From Armatimonadota bacterium (lineage in GTDB: Bacteria; Armatimonadota; UBA5829): a stretch of 58,593 bases of DNA. Made by a program: the position numbers and the translations under genes. The notes below the pieces were generated by a model that worked only from the letters and a program-made list of their open reading frames with translations, had not been told where the DNA came from and searched no databases. Below are positions 35,329 to 45,200 of the stretch, one piece after another; the first letter of the stretch is position 1, and every line of letters begins with the position of its first letter. The stretch lies in the NCBI GenBank assembly GCA_012522575.1, contig JAAYKE010000078.1, positions 1 to 58,593 on the forward strand. The letters are read 5' to 3'.

Positions 35329-36894
35329 GTGCCTGATAAACCCATGGCCGTTGTGGCGGTAGCGTTTGCGATTGGCATTGTGTTCGCAGATAACGTATCG
35401 CCGATATGGATTGGGTTGGCGCTGGTTTCAATTCTGGCCGTTGGTTATTTCGCGCTCCCGACGCGATTGCACACCACTCTGCCATTGATTCTACTGCTGA
35501 CTGCGGGCGGCGCGTGCCGATATTGGAACGCCAATATCATCGCTGCCGACGACATCTCCCGATACGCTTCTAAGGTGCAGGAATTTGAGGGCCGGGTGGT
35601 CTCAGATGTGACCGGGATGCCGGGTTATGTGCGAATGATTCTCAAAGTCGATCGCGCAAAATATGATGAAAGATGGCGGCCTGTGAGTGGGCGGCTGATG
35701 CTGAATCTATATTCTCAGTCAGATGGTGAAATCCCACAGGTTGGCTATGGGGACCGCCTGAGGATAACAACACGACTTTACCTGCCTCCGGAACCCTCCA
35801 ATCCGGGCACGTTTTCCTGGAAAAACTACCTGGCCAGGCAGGGCATTTACTCGTGTGCGTATGTATATGATCCCTCCCTTGTCAAAACGCTGCGCCGATG
35901 CGGATCAAAAAATATAATCGGAGCCGCGCTTGCCGCCAAACAATACCTTGTTCGCTCGATTAACCGGGTTCATCCTGCCAGGGAAGCATCTGTAATGGCG
36001 GGAGTCGTATTGGGCACATACGCATATCTGGACGACGACGTTCTATTGAACTTTCAGCGCTCCGGCACTCTGCACATAGTGGCAGCATCGGGTTACAATT
36101 GTTTCATTATCTTGTTGCTTGCGACCCCTGTTCTCAAGTTGTTCAGAATTGCCCCTACATGCCGCGGTCTGTGGATAATCGCCCTCATCGTGTTCTATGT
36201 GATGATGGTAGGGACCGTTCCATCAATGACGCGCGCTGCAATCATGTCGATATTGTTATTGCTGGCGGCTCCATTGGGCAGGGTGGCGGACTATCGAAAC
36301 CTGTTCTTTGTCGCGGCATTTATCCTGATGTTATATAAGCCGTCGAATCTGTTTGATATCGGCTTTCAGCTTTCATTTTTAGCGGTGTGGGCGTTGATTT
36401 GGGCTGGTCCGATTCTGGAAAGTGTCTTACGTAAATCAAGCTCGGAGGCATCCGACGATAAGCCGCACCGCAACTCCGGCCTTCTATCAACCCTGTCTAC
36501 GCTATTCACTTCCCGACTGCCTCGCGAATTGCTGTCTGTTACGATTGCGACCGTCGCCATCAGCCTTGTAACCGCGCCTGTTATCGCCTATTATTTCAAC
36601 TACATATCACTGGTGTGTGTGCCTGCCAATTTGGCGGTGGTGTTTGCGGTGCCGGTGATATTTATCGACAGCCTGCTGTCGGCCTTGACTGCCCTCATCC
36701 CGCACGGAGCCGAGTTCGCAGGTGCGATCGGCACAATGGTTACTCGCGCTATGTTATGGTCAGTGTGCAATTTGGGCTCTATGAAATATGGAGCAGTATC
36801 GGTCCAATCTCCGGGAGTGTTGTGGATTGCAGGCTATTATATTATTCTCTATGCCGCAATGTCTTATGTGAGAATGCGATATGCTGCGCGATAG
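35329..36894 (+). CDS. comEC: ComEC N-terminal part: DNA-uptake channel (OB + Competence domains)
   Basis: 521 aa inner-membrane protein. GTG start with GAGGAGG 6 bp upstream. Two N-terminal helices, then an OB-like DUF4131 domain (about 80-185, FEGRVVSDVTG, PGTFSWKNYLARQGIYS), then the multi-helix Competence domain (about 215-515) with SGTLHIVAASGYNC, TRAAIMSILLLLAAPLGR and FDIGFQLSFLAVWALI. Full ComEC has a metallo-beta-lactamase domain at the C-terminus; here it is a separate gene overlapping by 14 bp. Role: passage of single-stranded DNA in transformation. Confidence 0.9.
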   Translation: MPDKPMAVVAVAFAIGIVFADNVSPIWIGLALVSILAVGYFALPTRLHTTLPLILLLTAGGACRYWNANIIAADDISRYASKVQEFEGRVVSDVTGMPGYVRMILKVDRAKYDERWRPVSGRLMLNLYSQSDGEIPQVGYGDRLRITTRLYLPPEPSNPGTFSWKNYLARQGIYSCAYVYDPSLVKTLRRCGSKNIIGAALAAKQYLVRSINRVHPAREASVMAGVVLGTYAYLDDDVLLNFQRSGTLHIVAASGYNCFIILLLATPVLKLFRIAPTCRGLWIIALIVFYVMMVGTVPSMTRAAIMSILLLLAAPLGRVADYRNLFFVAAFILMLYKPSNLFDIGFQLSFLAVWALIWAGPILESVLRKSSSEASDDKPHRNSGLLSTLSTLFTSRLPRELLSVTIATVAISLVTAPVIAYYFNYISLVCVPANLAVVFAVPVIFIDSLLSALTALIPHGAEFAGAIGTMVTRAMLWSVCNLGSMKYGAVSVQSPGVLWIAGYYIILYAAMSYVRMRYAAR

Positions 36895-37762
36895 TCGAAA
36901 TCGAATTATCGCTGTTGCCGCTGTGGTCGCCGTTGCGGTTTGGCTCAGCCTCGCGTTTTCAAGCCAACAACTGCTAGAGATTACATTTTTCGATGTCGGC
37001 GACGGGTTATGCGTGCTGATATATACTCCTTCGGGAAAAAGTATGGTAATGGACTGCGGCACACAGGGTAGGCGAGGCGATTTCAGCGTCGGCCAAAGGA
37101 TTGTCGCGCCATACATACAGAGCCTTGGTCTCGACAGCATCGACGTAGCGGTATTATCCCACCCTCACGCCGACCACATGAACGGTTTTCCGGGATTGCT
37201 GAAATCAAAACCGGCCAGGTTGGTATTGGAATGCGGCGCGGATTATGCCAGCGCGGAGCATGAGGAATTTGTAAAAGCAGTAAAGGCATGTAAAGCAAAA
37301 CGGCGAATAGTTAGACGCGGTCAGGTTCTGGATATGGGCGACGGGGTGCGCGCTGAGATACTAAACCCATCCCCGAAAATACGCTATTCCGACCTCAATG
37401 ACAACTCAATCGTGATGCGCGTGGTATATAAGAAAGTTATGGTAATGCTCACGGCGGACGCCGGTGAGTTCGCCGAAAAAGATATGCTCGATTCCGGCGT
37501 AAATGTTAAAGCTCAAGTGCTGCAAGTTGGACACCACGGCTCTAAAACGGCGACAAGCCCGCGTTGGCTGGCCGAGGTAGAACCGTCAGTTGCCGTGATA
37601 TCGTGCGCAAAAAACAGTCGTTACAAGTTCCCTGCAAAAAAGATAACCGAGCGATTGGACGCCTATAAGGTGCATACCTATGTGACGGGTCGGTGCGGAG
37701 CGGTCACAGTCAGCACCGATGGCAGCGGTTTCAAGGTGCGCACGCTCAGAAAACCCACATAA
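36881..37762 (+). CDS. ComEC C-terminal part: metallo-beta-lactamase-fold nuclease domain
   Basis: 293 aa with one N-terminal helix (IIAVAAVVAVAVWLSLAF) that would tether it to the membrane. The fold is that of the ComEC C-terminal domain: ITFFDVGDGLCVLI, SHPHADHMNG (HxHxDH), MVMLTADAGEFAEKD and LQVGHHGSKTA. Its start lies within the end of the channel gene (14-bp overlap, other frame), so the two are translationally coupled and probably form one complex that degrades one DNA strand. Both halves are intact and all metal ligands are present. Confidence 0.9.
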   Translation: MLRDSRNRIIAVAAVVAVAVWLSLAFSSQQLLEITFFDVGDGLCVLIYTPSGKSMVMDCGTQGRRGDFSVGQRIVAPYIQSLGLDSIDVAVLSHPHADHMNGFPGLLKSKPARLVLECGADYASAEHEEFVKAVKACKAKRRIVRRGQVLDMGDGVRAEILNPSPKIRYSDLNDNSIVMRVVYKKVMVMLTADAGEFAEKDMLDSGVNVKAQVLQVGHHGSKTATSPRWLAEVEPSVAVISCAKNSRYKFPAKKITERLDAYKVHTYVTGRCGAVTVSTDGSGFKVRTLRKPT

Positions 37763-37849
37763 TCATACTCAAATCCACTTCTAAGCCTGCGTTTTGCGCC
37801 TCGATTTACCCATAATAAACATGACAGCATTCAAGGAGCGTTTTCGTCT

Positions 37850-39001
37850 ATGGAAATGATCGATCTCCAGTTGATCGCGCCTGCCGCCGACCAGCCGCGC
37901 AAAACCTTCGACCAGGGCACTTTGTTAGAATTGGCCATGTCAATTCGTGAACGAGGCGTCCTCGAACCCATAGTTGTCCGTCCGATAGCCGACGGCAGAT
38001 ATGAGATCGTCATGGGGGAGCGCCGGTGGAGAGCCTCGCAGATGGCGGGTCTGACACATATACCTGCCATCATACGCGAACTCAGCGACGAAGACGCCAG
38101 CACCGATGCTTTGCTCGAAAACTTCCAGCGCGAAGACCTTAATCCGGTGGAGAGAGCGCGCGCCATCAAAAAACTTTTGGAGTTTATGAGTTGGGAAAAG
38201 TGCCTCAAAACATTAGGGGTGGCGGATTCCACTATGCGGCGATATCTCGACCTGCTGGAGCTTCCGGAAGCCATCCTCAACGAAATACTGACCAAAGCCG
38301 GGGAAGGTGAAGGGGAGTTTCTTGAGGGACACGCCTATGCGCTGCGGCCAATAAATGACAACGCCAAGCTCCAAATTCGACTGGCAAAAAAAGTGCGGGC
38401 GGAAAAACTCTCGGTCGATGACCTCAAAAAAGTTATAGCTGCCATAGCTGAGGTCCCGTCAAAGACGGAAGCGTTCCTGCGGGTTCCTCTGCACGTCACA
38501 GAAGAGATTCTACGCAGCATAGGCCGGCAAAACAAGAAGAAAAAACCCTATCAGCCGAAAACCGCCGAACAACACCTCAAAGCAATGCAGAAGGCGAGCA
38601 CATCGGTGTTGGACCTGCTTGACGAGCGCGTATCCGAATTTTTGACGATAGAGCAGACAAACCAGATGCTCAGCGCCACAGCGGACCTCGCAGAGCAAAT
38701 CACTAAGTTCAACAAGGCAATGCGCGAATCGCTGCAACAAAACGACCGCACATTCCGCGAGATATACGTTCACTGCTCGCTGTGTGGCCGAATTGAACTG
38801 ATAGGAAGCCTGCGATGCAGCGTTTGCTGGAGCGTATTGCGCAGATGTCTGGATTGCGCGAACTACGATCAATCCTATCAAAAATGCACAAAGTTGGGTT
38901 ACGCGATATTTATGTCCGACGCGGACAGTCCCGACGAAAAATCGCACTCATTCAACTGCGAGCACTATTCCCCGCGCTTCGACGTGGAAGCAGCGGCCTA
39001 G
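37850..39001 (+). CDS. ParB-family protein with C-terminal Cys-rich zinc region
   Basis: 383 aa. ParB N-domain (about 1-100) with the CTP/nuclease-type motif GERRWRA (56-62) and LLENFQREDLNPVERARAI, then a helix-turn-helix (about 110-140, TLGVADSTMRRYLDLLELP). A middle helical region runs to 300. Residues about 307-375 hold CSLC, CSVC, CLDC, QKC and FNCEHY (10 Cys), likely two zinc knuckles, replacing the usual ParB dimer domain. No parA gene and no run of parS-like sites is adjacent. AAGGAG is 12 bp before the ATG. Confidence 0.8.
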   Translation: MEMIDLQLIAPAADQPRKTFDQGTLLELAMSIRERGVLEPIVVRPIADGRYEIVMGERRWRASQMAGLTHIPAIIRELSDEDASTDALLENFQREDLNPVERARAIKKLLEFMSWEKCLKTLGVADSTMRRYLDLLELPEAILNEILTKAGEGEGEFLEGHAYALRPINDNAKLQIRLAKKVRAEKLSVDDLKKVIAAIAEVPSKTEAFLRVPLHVTEEILRSIGRQNKKKKPYQPKTAEQHLKAMQKASTSVLDLLDERVSEFLTIEQTNQMLSATADLAEQITKFNKAMRESLQQNDRTFREIYVHCSLCGRIELIGSLRCSVCWSVLRRCLDCANYDQSYQKCTKLGYAIFMSDADSPDEKSHSFNCEHYSPRFDVEAAA

Positions 39002-39025
39002 CGTTCACGCACCAGCCCGCGTGCG

Positions 39026-39688
39026 CTAGAACTTGCCGCCAAATAGAGCGACGATCAGCAGTCCGTTAAGGATTAAAATGATCAATCCGGACACGATCAT
39101 AAGCGCGTTTTCGACTTTTCCGTTCGCATATTTGCCCATTACCCGCTTGCTGCTGGTCAAAAGAAGCAGCGGCAGCATCGTCAGAGGCAGTTGGACGCTC
39201 AAACAAGCCTGGCTGACAATCAGCGCCTTGAAGGTGTCATTGATCAACAGGATCAGAGCACATGCTGGCAGCAGGGTTATTATGACTCCCAATCGGAACC
39301 AGTTATTCTCCGTGTTAGTAGGCTGACCGATGAATCCGGTGAATGCGATGCCGCCCGATAGAGCGGCAGTCACCGATGATGCAATGCCGGCAAGCAGCAA
39401 CCCAAGCCCGAATATGAGGCTGGCCAGGTTTCCTACAAGTGGCCGCAATGTCTTTGACGCCTCCACAAGATCATCGATGTGGTAGCCGTTGCTATGAAAT
39501 ACTGCGGCAGAGACGATCACCATAGCGGCGTTGATCGCCAGACCTACCAGCATAGCAAGCAGAGTATCGACAAATTCAAAGCGCAAAAGTCGCTTGGTCT
39601 CAGCTTCTGATTTGCCCTGCCATTGCCGGTTCTGAATCACCTCGGAGTGAAGATACATATTATGCGGCATCACAACCGCTCCGAGCAC
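39026..39688 (-). pseudogene. Nramp metal transporter, C-terminal part after an in-frame stop
   Basis: 220 aa if started at the internal ATG. Begins near TM6 with the conserved VVMPHNMYLHS motif, then TM7-11 of a proton-coupled Mn/Fe importer. It is in the same frame as the upstream 39722-40309 part; between them the frame reads straight through, apart from one TAA (39722-39724), as ...HMVVP, stop, LDSNSILVAVGVLG. In intact relatives this position holds an ordinary residue (for example Ser: VPSL), so one substitution explains the break. No SD precedes the internal ATG. Confidence 0.8.
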
Positions 39689-39721
39689 CCCTACCGCAAC
39701 CAGAATGCTGTTTGAATCCAG

Positions 39722-40309
39722 TTACGGAACCACCATGTGGTAGGCGGCGGCAGCCCAATCCGGCTTAACCAGATACAATTCGACCAGATAGCACACTCCC
39801 ACCGCACTGACCAGCGCAACGATCACTTTTTCCAGGGTGGCATGACGACGAAACCAGATCGCCAGACCGGATATAACCGCAGATACGGCCATCCCCACAA
39901 CGATTGGAACGCGGAACAGAATATATAGCCCGATGGCCGCGCCAAGTAGCTCGGCAAGCGCGGTAGCCGATATCGCAGCCATAGCGGTGATGCCGTAGAT
40001 CGCCGACGGAACCCGCTTCACATTATCTCGTATAGATTCGGCCAGACATTTGCCTGTTACCACGCCGAGGTGAGCGGACATATGCTGCCATAAAATCAAA
40101 ATCAGCGTGCCGAGTCCAACCACCCACAGCAAACGATAGCCATAGTAGCTTCCCGCAGCGACGTTGGTAGCCCAGTTACCGGGATCGATAAAACCGACTG
40201 TGACAAAAAATCCCGGCCCAAGATAACCCAGAATCTGTTTCAGAGACCGACTTTTGCTTCGGATGCGCTCGGTATGTCGATCGATCATAGATGGCAGAGT
40301 GATCTTCAT
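39722..40309 (-). pseudogene. Nramp metal transporter, N-terminal part before an in-frame stop
   Basis: 195 residues, TM1-TM5. The TM1 metal-binding motif is intact (VGFIDPGNWATNVAAGS). The product would lack the TM6 MPH motif and so could not transport on its own. Together with the downstream part it makes a normal length protein (about 428 aa). A start further upstream (40357) is possible; no good SD at either. Alternatives to a pseudogene are a sequencing error or stop readthrough. Confidence 0.8.
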
Positions 40310-40600
40310 AGTTCTACTATAATAACCCATACCGCACATTGGAATCCAGACCATCATCTGCGGATTCGAAATACGAAAATATCACCGCCGGCCAATCTCC
40401 GTCACACATCGATCATCGAGAGTGAACGATTGTGTCCCTTGACATACTCAAATACATGGAGCACAATGCAATATGATGGATATTGATGCAAACCTGGCAG
40501 GCATACCAGGTGTTTGATGTGATGGAGTGGGGTATATATAAGCCATAGTCTATGGGCTGAACGCTTTTGTCGGATAGGGCTTACAAAGGGGGCGAACTCT

Positions 40601-40897
40601 ATGTCAGTCGTAGATTCCGCAATGACCCGGGAAGTACTCCGAGACATCTCAAAGCGTCCGCTGGACATCAGCAGACTAAATGTCCATGTGATGCGTGGGG
40701 TGGTGCATCTTACCGGTCGTGTCGATAAGGTGCGAGGGAATGCAGGTTTTCTGGATCTGCAAGAGGAAATGAACATAGTTGTCAGAATACTCAGGCAGAA
40801 GCCGGGAGTCCGCGACGTGTGCTGCGAAGTTGACTTCGCCGAACTTCCCGTGCCGGACAAGCTTACGAAAATCAGGAAAAGAAGGCGCTGGTATTAG
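40601..40897 (+). CDS. BON-like domain protein
   Basis: 98 aa, no signal peptide. The middle (ISRLNVHVMRGVVHLTGRVDKV, then VRILRQKPGVRDVCCEVDF) matches the alpha/beta BON pattern in which a GxVxLxGxV strand precedes a helix and a final strand. The tail is basic (KIRKRRRWY). AAAGGGGGCG lies about 10 bp before the ATG. BON domains bind phospholipid or serve as scaffold; here probably cytoplasmic. Followed by a terminator. Confidence 0.65.
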   Translation: MSVVDSAMTREVLRDISKRPLDISRLNVHVMRGVVHLTGRVDKVRGNAGFLDLQEEMNIVVRILRQKPGVRDVCCEVDFAELPVPDKLTKIRKRRRWY

Positions 40898-40969
40898 GTT
40901 TGCACAAGGCCAGAGGCCAACCGGTGTTCTGCCGTTCGCATAGCGACCGGACAATTTAATTCGTGCGTC

Positions 40970-41004
40970 AGCCTCCCGGGAGCGATCTCAGGAGGCTTTT
41001 ATTA
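40970..41004 (+). terminator. terminator of BON gene
   Basis: AGCCTCC ... GGAGGCT (14-nt loop) followed by TTTATTAT. Confidence 0.75.
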
Positions 41005-41030
41005 TCACAACACGCTTAGTATAAAAAAAT

Positions 41031-41055
41031 GGCTTCGCAAGGTGTCTGCGAAGCC
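41031..41055 (+). promoter_or_regulatory. hairpin before small ORF
   Basis: Perfect GGCTTCGCA-AGGTGTC-TGCGAAGCC stem, 7 bp before AAGGAGG. It lacks a T-tract, so it is not a terminator; TATAAA at 41020 could be a -10. Confidence 0.45.
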
Positions 41056-41075
41056 CGGAGAGAAGGAGGAAAAAG

Positions 41076-41150
41076 ATGTTGCGTCTTGTGCCACTTATAA
41101 TGTTCCACGGCAATTGCGCAGTATCACATCTTTTTTTGAAAAATAAATAG
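41076..41150 (+). CDS. possible 24-aa small ORF
   Basis: Encodes MLRLVPLIMFHGNCAVSHLF plus four residues (LKNK). Support is a perfect AAGGAGG 6 bp upstream and a hairpin just before it. The arrangement (hairpin, strong SD, 22-24-codon ORF) resembles 5365-5479. No similarity is recognised and no gene follows on this strand. Confidence 0.3.
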   Translation: MLRLVPLIMFHGNCAVSHLFLKNK

Positions 41151-41208
41151 CCGGCAGGAAAAGATGATGCGGGCGCGGGCGAAGACACACGTTGCATTGC
41201 CGAACGGC

Positions 41209-41343
41209 GTAATAGATCGCAAATGATAAGTATCCTGCCCGTAGTGTCCGATCTCCGTCTCGGACAGCTAGTGTTCGTTGATAGATTATCTGGCTGGGAC
41301 AGAGGCCAGCCTCTAATATCATTCACCAAGAGTGGGTTGTTGC
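41209..41343 (+). mobile_element. MITE-like element, copy 6, with 8-bp target duplication
   Basis: Short copy (135 bp) with diverged ends (GTAATAGATCGC, GTGGGTTGTTGC) flanked by CGAACGGC at 41201-41208 and 41344-41351. Its right end is 12 bp past the stop of the isomerase-like gene. Confidence 0.8.
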
Positions 41344-41355
41344 CGAACGGCGGCT

Positions 41356-42147
41356 CTATTCGCCGAGAGTGGCGCGGAAGCTCTGGAACACTTCAGACCA
41401 CACCATACCCTCCGGCAGCTTGCATTCGAGCATGATTCTGGCTTTGCATCCCAGCACCTTATATATATAAGCAAATGCCGGCCAGTCGATGTTTCCCAAT
41501 CCCGGCAGCAGATGCTGATCTCCGGAGCCGTCATTATCGTGCAGGTGGGTAGTCACGGCAATCGGAAGCAGCGCGCTGGCAAACTCTGCAAAATGGCCGG
41601 AAAGGTTCGCATGGCCGCTGTCAAAGCAAACCGCCACAGATTCGCGATTGGCTCCATTAAGCAGACTCAGGATTTCTTCGGGCGTATGTCCGAGATATCC
41701 GGGCGGAAGGTTTTCCAGCGCGAGAATAATGCCGGATTCCGAGGCAATAGCTCCCATCTCCCTGAGCACTCCCCTGGCTCGTTCCATTTGACGCGCAGCA
41801 TCGCCTTTGACTCGATCGCTCGCATGCACTATGACCTTATCCGCATCAATGACGCTGGCTAGTTCAATGGCGTCGATCAACGCGCTGACGCCGCGTTCGT
41901 GGATAGAATCATCGGGATCGGATATATCAAGGGCCGGGCCAAATGGCGCGTGAATGGAGTGTACGCGCACTCCCGACGACCCTATCACCTGCAGCAATTT
42001 TTGAAGTTCCGCTACATTGCGATAGTCGAATTCGTCAGGATTACCGATTCCGACTTCGATTGCAGTAACGCCCTGGTCAGCTAACCCAGGTACGGCTTCG
42101 ATGAGTTTCTCAAGGTTTGGATACCAGGCAGGGCAGACAATCTCCAA
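41356..42147 (-). CDS. sugar phosphate isomerase/epimerase-like TIM barrel
   Basis: About 263 aa of the xylose-isomerase-like TIM barrel (AP endonuclease 2 fold). Candidate metal ligands in order: His in VHSIHAPFG and VIVHASD, Glu in ILALENLPP, Asp/His in VCFDSGHAN, His/Asp in THLHDNDG, Glu in IMLECKLPEG. The frame opens with a TTG at 42168; a TTG at 42147 with GGAG 6 bp upstream is preferred. Members act on keto-sugars, inosose or hydroxypyruvate. A MITE-like element ends just downstream. Confidence 0.82.
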   Translation of the reverse strand: MEIVCPAWYPNLEKLIEAVPGLADQGVTAIEVGIGNPDEFDYRNVAELQKLLQVIGSSGVRVHSIHAPFGPALDISDPDDSIHERGVSALIDAIELASVIDADKVIVHASDRVKGDAARQMERARGVLREMGAIASESGIILALENLPPGYLGHTPEEILSLLNGANRESVAVCFDSGHANLSGHFAEFASALLPIAVTTHLHDNDGSGDQHLLPGLGNIDWPAFAYIYKVLGCKARIMLECKLPEGMVWSEVFQSFRATLGE

Positions 42148-42235
42148 TTCCGACTCCAATCTATACAATAGAACAACACCTCTGCATTAGACTCAGGGGC
42201 TCAATGTTCCTCTATATATTTTTGTTGAGTCAGAA

Positions 42236-45200
42236 TCAATCGAAGAGAAATTTCAAATCCACTCGACCAACCGTATCGCCTTCCCAGTCATTAATTGACC
42301 CTTTTTCGATGCCGGTCTTGCGCTGCAGCGAAAGGCTGATATGGTTGTCAGCTTTGAGTTTGGTGTCGTATTTCAAGCGGAAAATCGGCTTATTATCTGT
42401 GCTTTTGCCTTCGTCTATTGTGCACCAGCCATAATAAAACTCATAACTGGTAGCATCTTTCACCTGCCGGGAAATCCCCAGCCCGATGACATTCGCGTGC
42501 CTGAATGTGTCTGTATTGGTGGAAGTCGTGTAGTCAGCCGTTAGCTTCATCGCTTTGCTGATCGCATGATCGAGCTTTATTACAGTGCCCCCAACCGGTA
42601 TCACAGCCCCGTTTTGTCCATCTTTGCCAAGGAATGAAGTGAACGTCACGGCAGTGCCACCGGAGAACTTATAGTCAAAGGAATAGTTCTGCTTGTTTGT
42701 TTGGACACCCTGCGGCGTGGTCAACGATTGTCGTTGGAGAGCCAGATGATAGGGCTTTTTTGGGTCCTTGTCCGAGACGTACTGGAATATGCGCGATGCG
42801 TAGTAGATGCCGTTTTTAGGATTGAGCTTGTCCGTGGTATCAAGCATCAATTGCCCGCCCAGTAGCCCGGCATTGAGCTTGAACGCATCATCACATACCG
42901 TCTGCTTGCCTCGAAGCGATGTATGGTTCATAGCCGATGCAATGGTAACGTTGTCCAGCAGCAACAGCTTTTTGGCAAGCAGTCCGTTAAGGGAGAATGA
43001 CGACGAGTTTTGATCGCCTTTGGGGCCGCCATCGCGATTAGCCATGCTATATGTCATCTTCAGGTCTTTGCGCGCCGTCCATTCGAAACCAAACATACTA
43101 TTTGTCTCAGAATTGCCTGAATCTCTATCGGTAGCGGAATAGCCGCCAACCAAGGCAATATTGCGCATCGCGGCGGTCTTCAGGCCGATTGATTGGGTGT
43201 TGTCATACTTGCCCTCGCCGAAGTCCATATTCACAATGTCCGCCGTAAAGGAGGTTCTGGCTTTCTGATCAGACTCTATGTGGTTTTCGAACACCGTTGT
43301 CGTCTGCGGCGCATCCGAACCTTCCTGAGTCGTATGAACGTCATTGCGCCCTTTAATAGACAACCCGCCCAGCATATTCAGCTTATGATCATACTTTATC
43401 TCCTGATGAGAATAGCTGGCGATATTGCCTGTCTCGGCTATATATGTATAGTCGTCGGTCAGCAGGTTAATCTTTGGGCCGCGGTTAGGGGCATAGGCGA
43501 TTTTATGTCTGTTCTGATCCCTGGCCTGTCCTGCGGTGAGATTAGTCGAATCATATATATACGAATCAAGACTCAGGCTCTTTGTCGCCTTGAACTTAAC
43601 GGTGTAGTCCGCGCGCCTGAAGCCCCTGTCCAGCATCAGCTTTTCTCTTTCCGGGTTAGACAGATCCATTATTCTGCTGAATCCCTCGTCAATATCCTGG
43701 AAATTAGCAACCACATTGAGTCTGGAGTTTTTCAGCGTAAACTTTTCTTTGTGGAATCCTGCGCCAGCGTTGTCCACAACGTTAGCGGTATCAAGGGTCA
43801 GATCGGATTTCCAGATCTTGAGATTGCCGCCCATTTCCGTTCGAGTCATGCCGCGCTCATTGCCGAAATGCGTCTTTTCGATCGGCTGCAACGCTGCAAG
43901 CTTATCGAATTCGGAATCTATATTCTGAGTGCCCCAGTAAGCGGAGAAGTTGCCCGTTTTCATGCCCAGCGACCGTCTAGTTATCCCGCCGGCTTGCGAC
44001 TCGATATTAGACATAGACATCCATGTGTCCAGTCGAGAGCCATCGAACTGCACCAGATATGTCGACCGATCCAGCCCCTTCTCATTGGCGATTTGCGCTT
44101 TGTCCTCGGCTGTTACCTGTCCTGCGGTCGGATCAAATTGCCGACGAGCCATCAGCGCCATACGAGACCGTTCCTCATCACTCAGCGCGCTCAGCCTGCC
44201 AAAGTCAGCGTCGCTTGTTCGCACATCGGCTACTATCTTAACGCCGCCCATCTGAATATCCGCCTGGCGATAGCTGAGGTCTGCACCTCCGTCACTGAGG
44301 TCAGTGAAATTAATACCGCTCCAAATCGGCTTTTTATCCGCGCTTACGGCAGTTTTGAACTGCATGCTGAAGCTCTGCCTGCTCATTCCCTGCTCGGCAG
44401 CCATCTGTGCGCGGTCGGCTTCCCTGATTTCCTTGAAATGGGCAAATTGCTTGCCGACATCGCGAGCGCTGTAGTTAAATGCGAAGGAGTCTGTCTTATA
44501 GCCAACGTTGCGGGACAATATCTCGTCGTCCTTGTCGCCGATTCGGTTGACTGCGAAATTAAGCCCCTGGCCTTCACCTGCCACGCTCATCCGGCGAATG
44601 CCCTTTTCTTTTTCGAGTTGGCTGAGTATTTCGTTTGAAGCAACCTTGGAATCCTTCAGCGAGGAAAACCCTACGAAGTCCTGCCCGACGTCCTGATAGC
44701 CCAGTTTCAGCCTGAACTTGCCGGCTTGCAGGTCAGCATCCTGAACGATCAAATGATCCCTTTTCAGCTTCTTGTCAGATGCTTTGGCGGGTGCGCCCAG
44801 AGCATTGAGGGTGATTCTATTGCTTGCCTGAGGGGAGGTCACATAGAACATACCCTTGAGGCTGGATGCGCCCGATGCGCCGAACTGGCTGGTGTTGCTC
44901 AATCCGTATGTCAACACGTCCTGGCCGTTCAGCCCCGGCGTCGACTCGGCGGTTCGCAGCGAATAAAGCATGTTTGTCTGCAGCCCGGTTCCGAATCTCA
45001 TAGACACCAGAGACGGAGCCGCAGCGTTGCGCTCAGATCCGGCAGCGGTGGAATAGCGATAGTCCACCTGCACAGTGTTCATTGTCGATACCGGCTCGGT
45101 GAAGAAGAGCGATCCCGACGAATAATCGATAGTATAATCTCTGTTCCGTGAAGCGTGTTTGGCTCCGATAGACACCCATTCGCTGCCTGGGACCACGTTG

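Noticed and set aside
37850-39001. Chromosome origin or parABS locus
   Set aside because: No parA, dnaA, gidA or rnpA neighbours, no repeated parS-like or DnaA-box sequence visible.
43193-44638. 481-codon open frame on the plus strand inside the barrel gene
   Set aside because: It is antisense to a well-supported coding region, has no SD, and its composition (many H, R, I) is that of a mirror frame.
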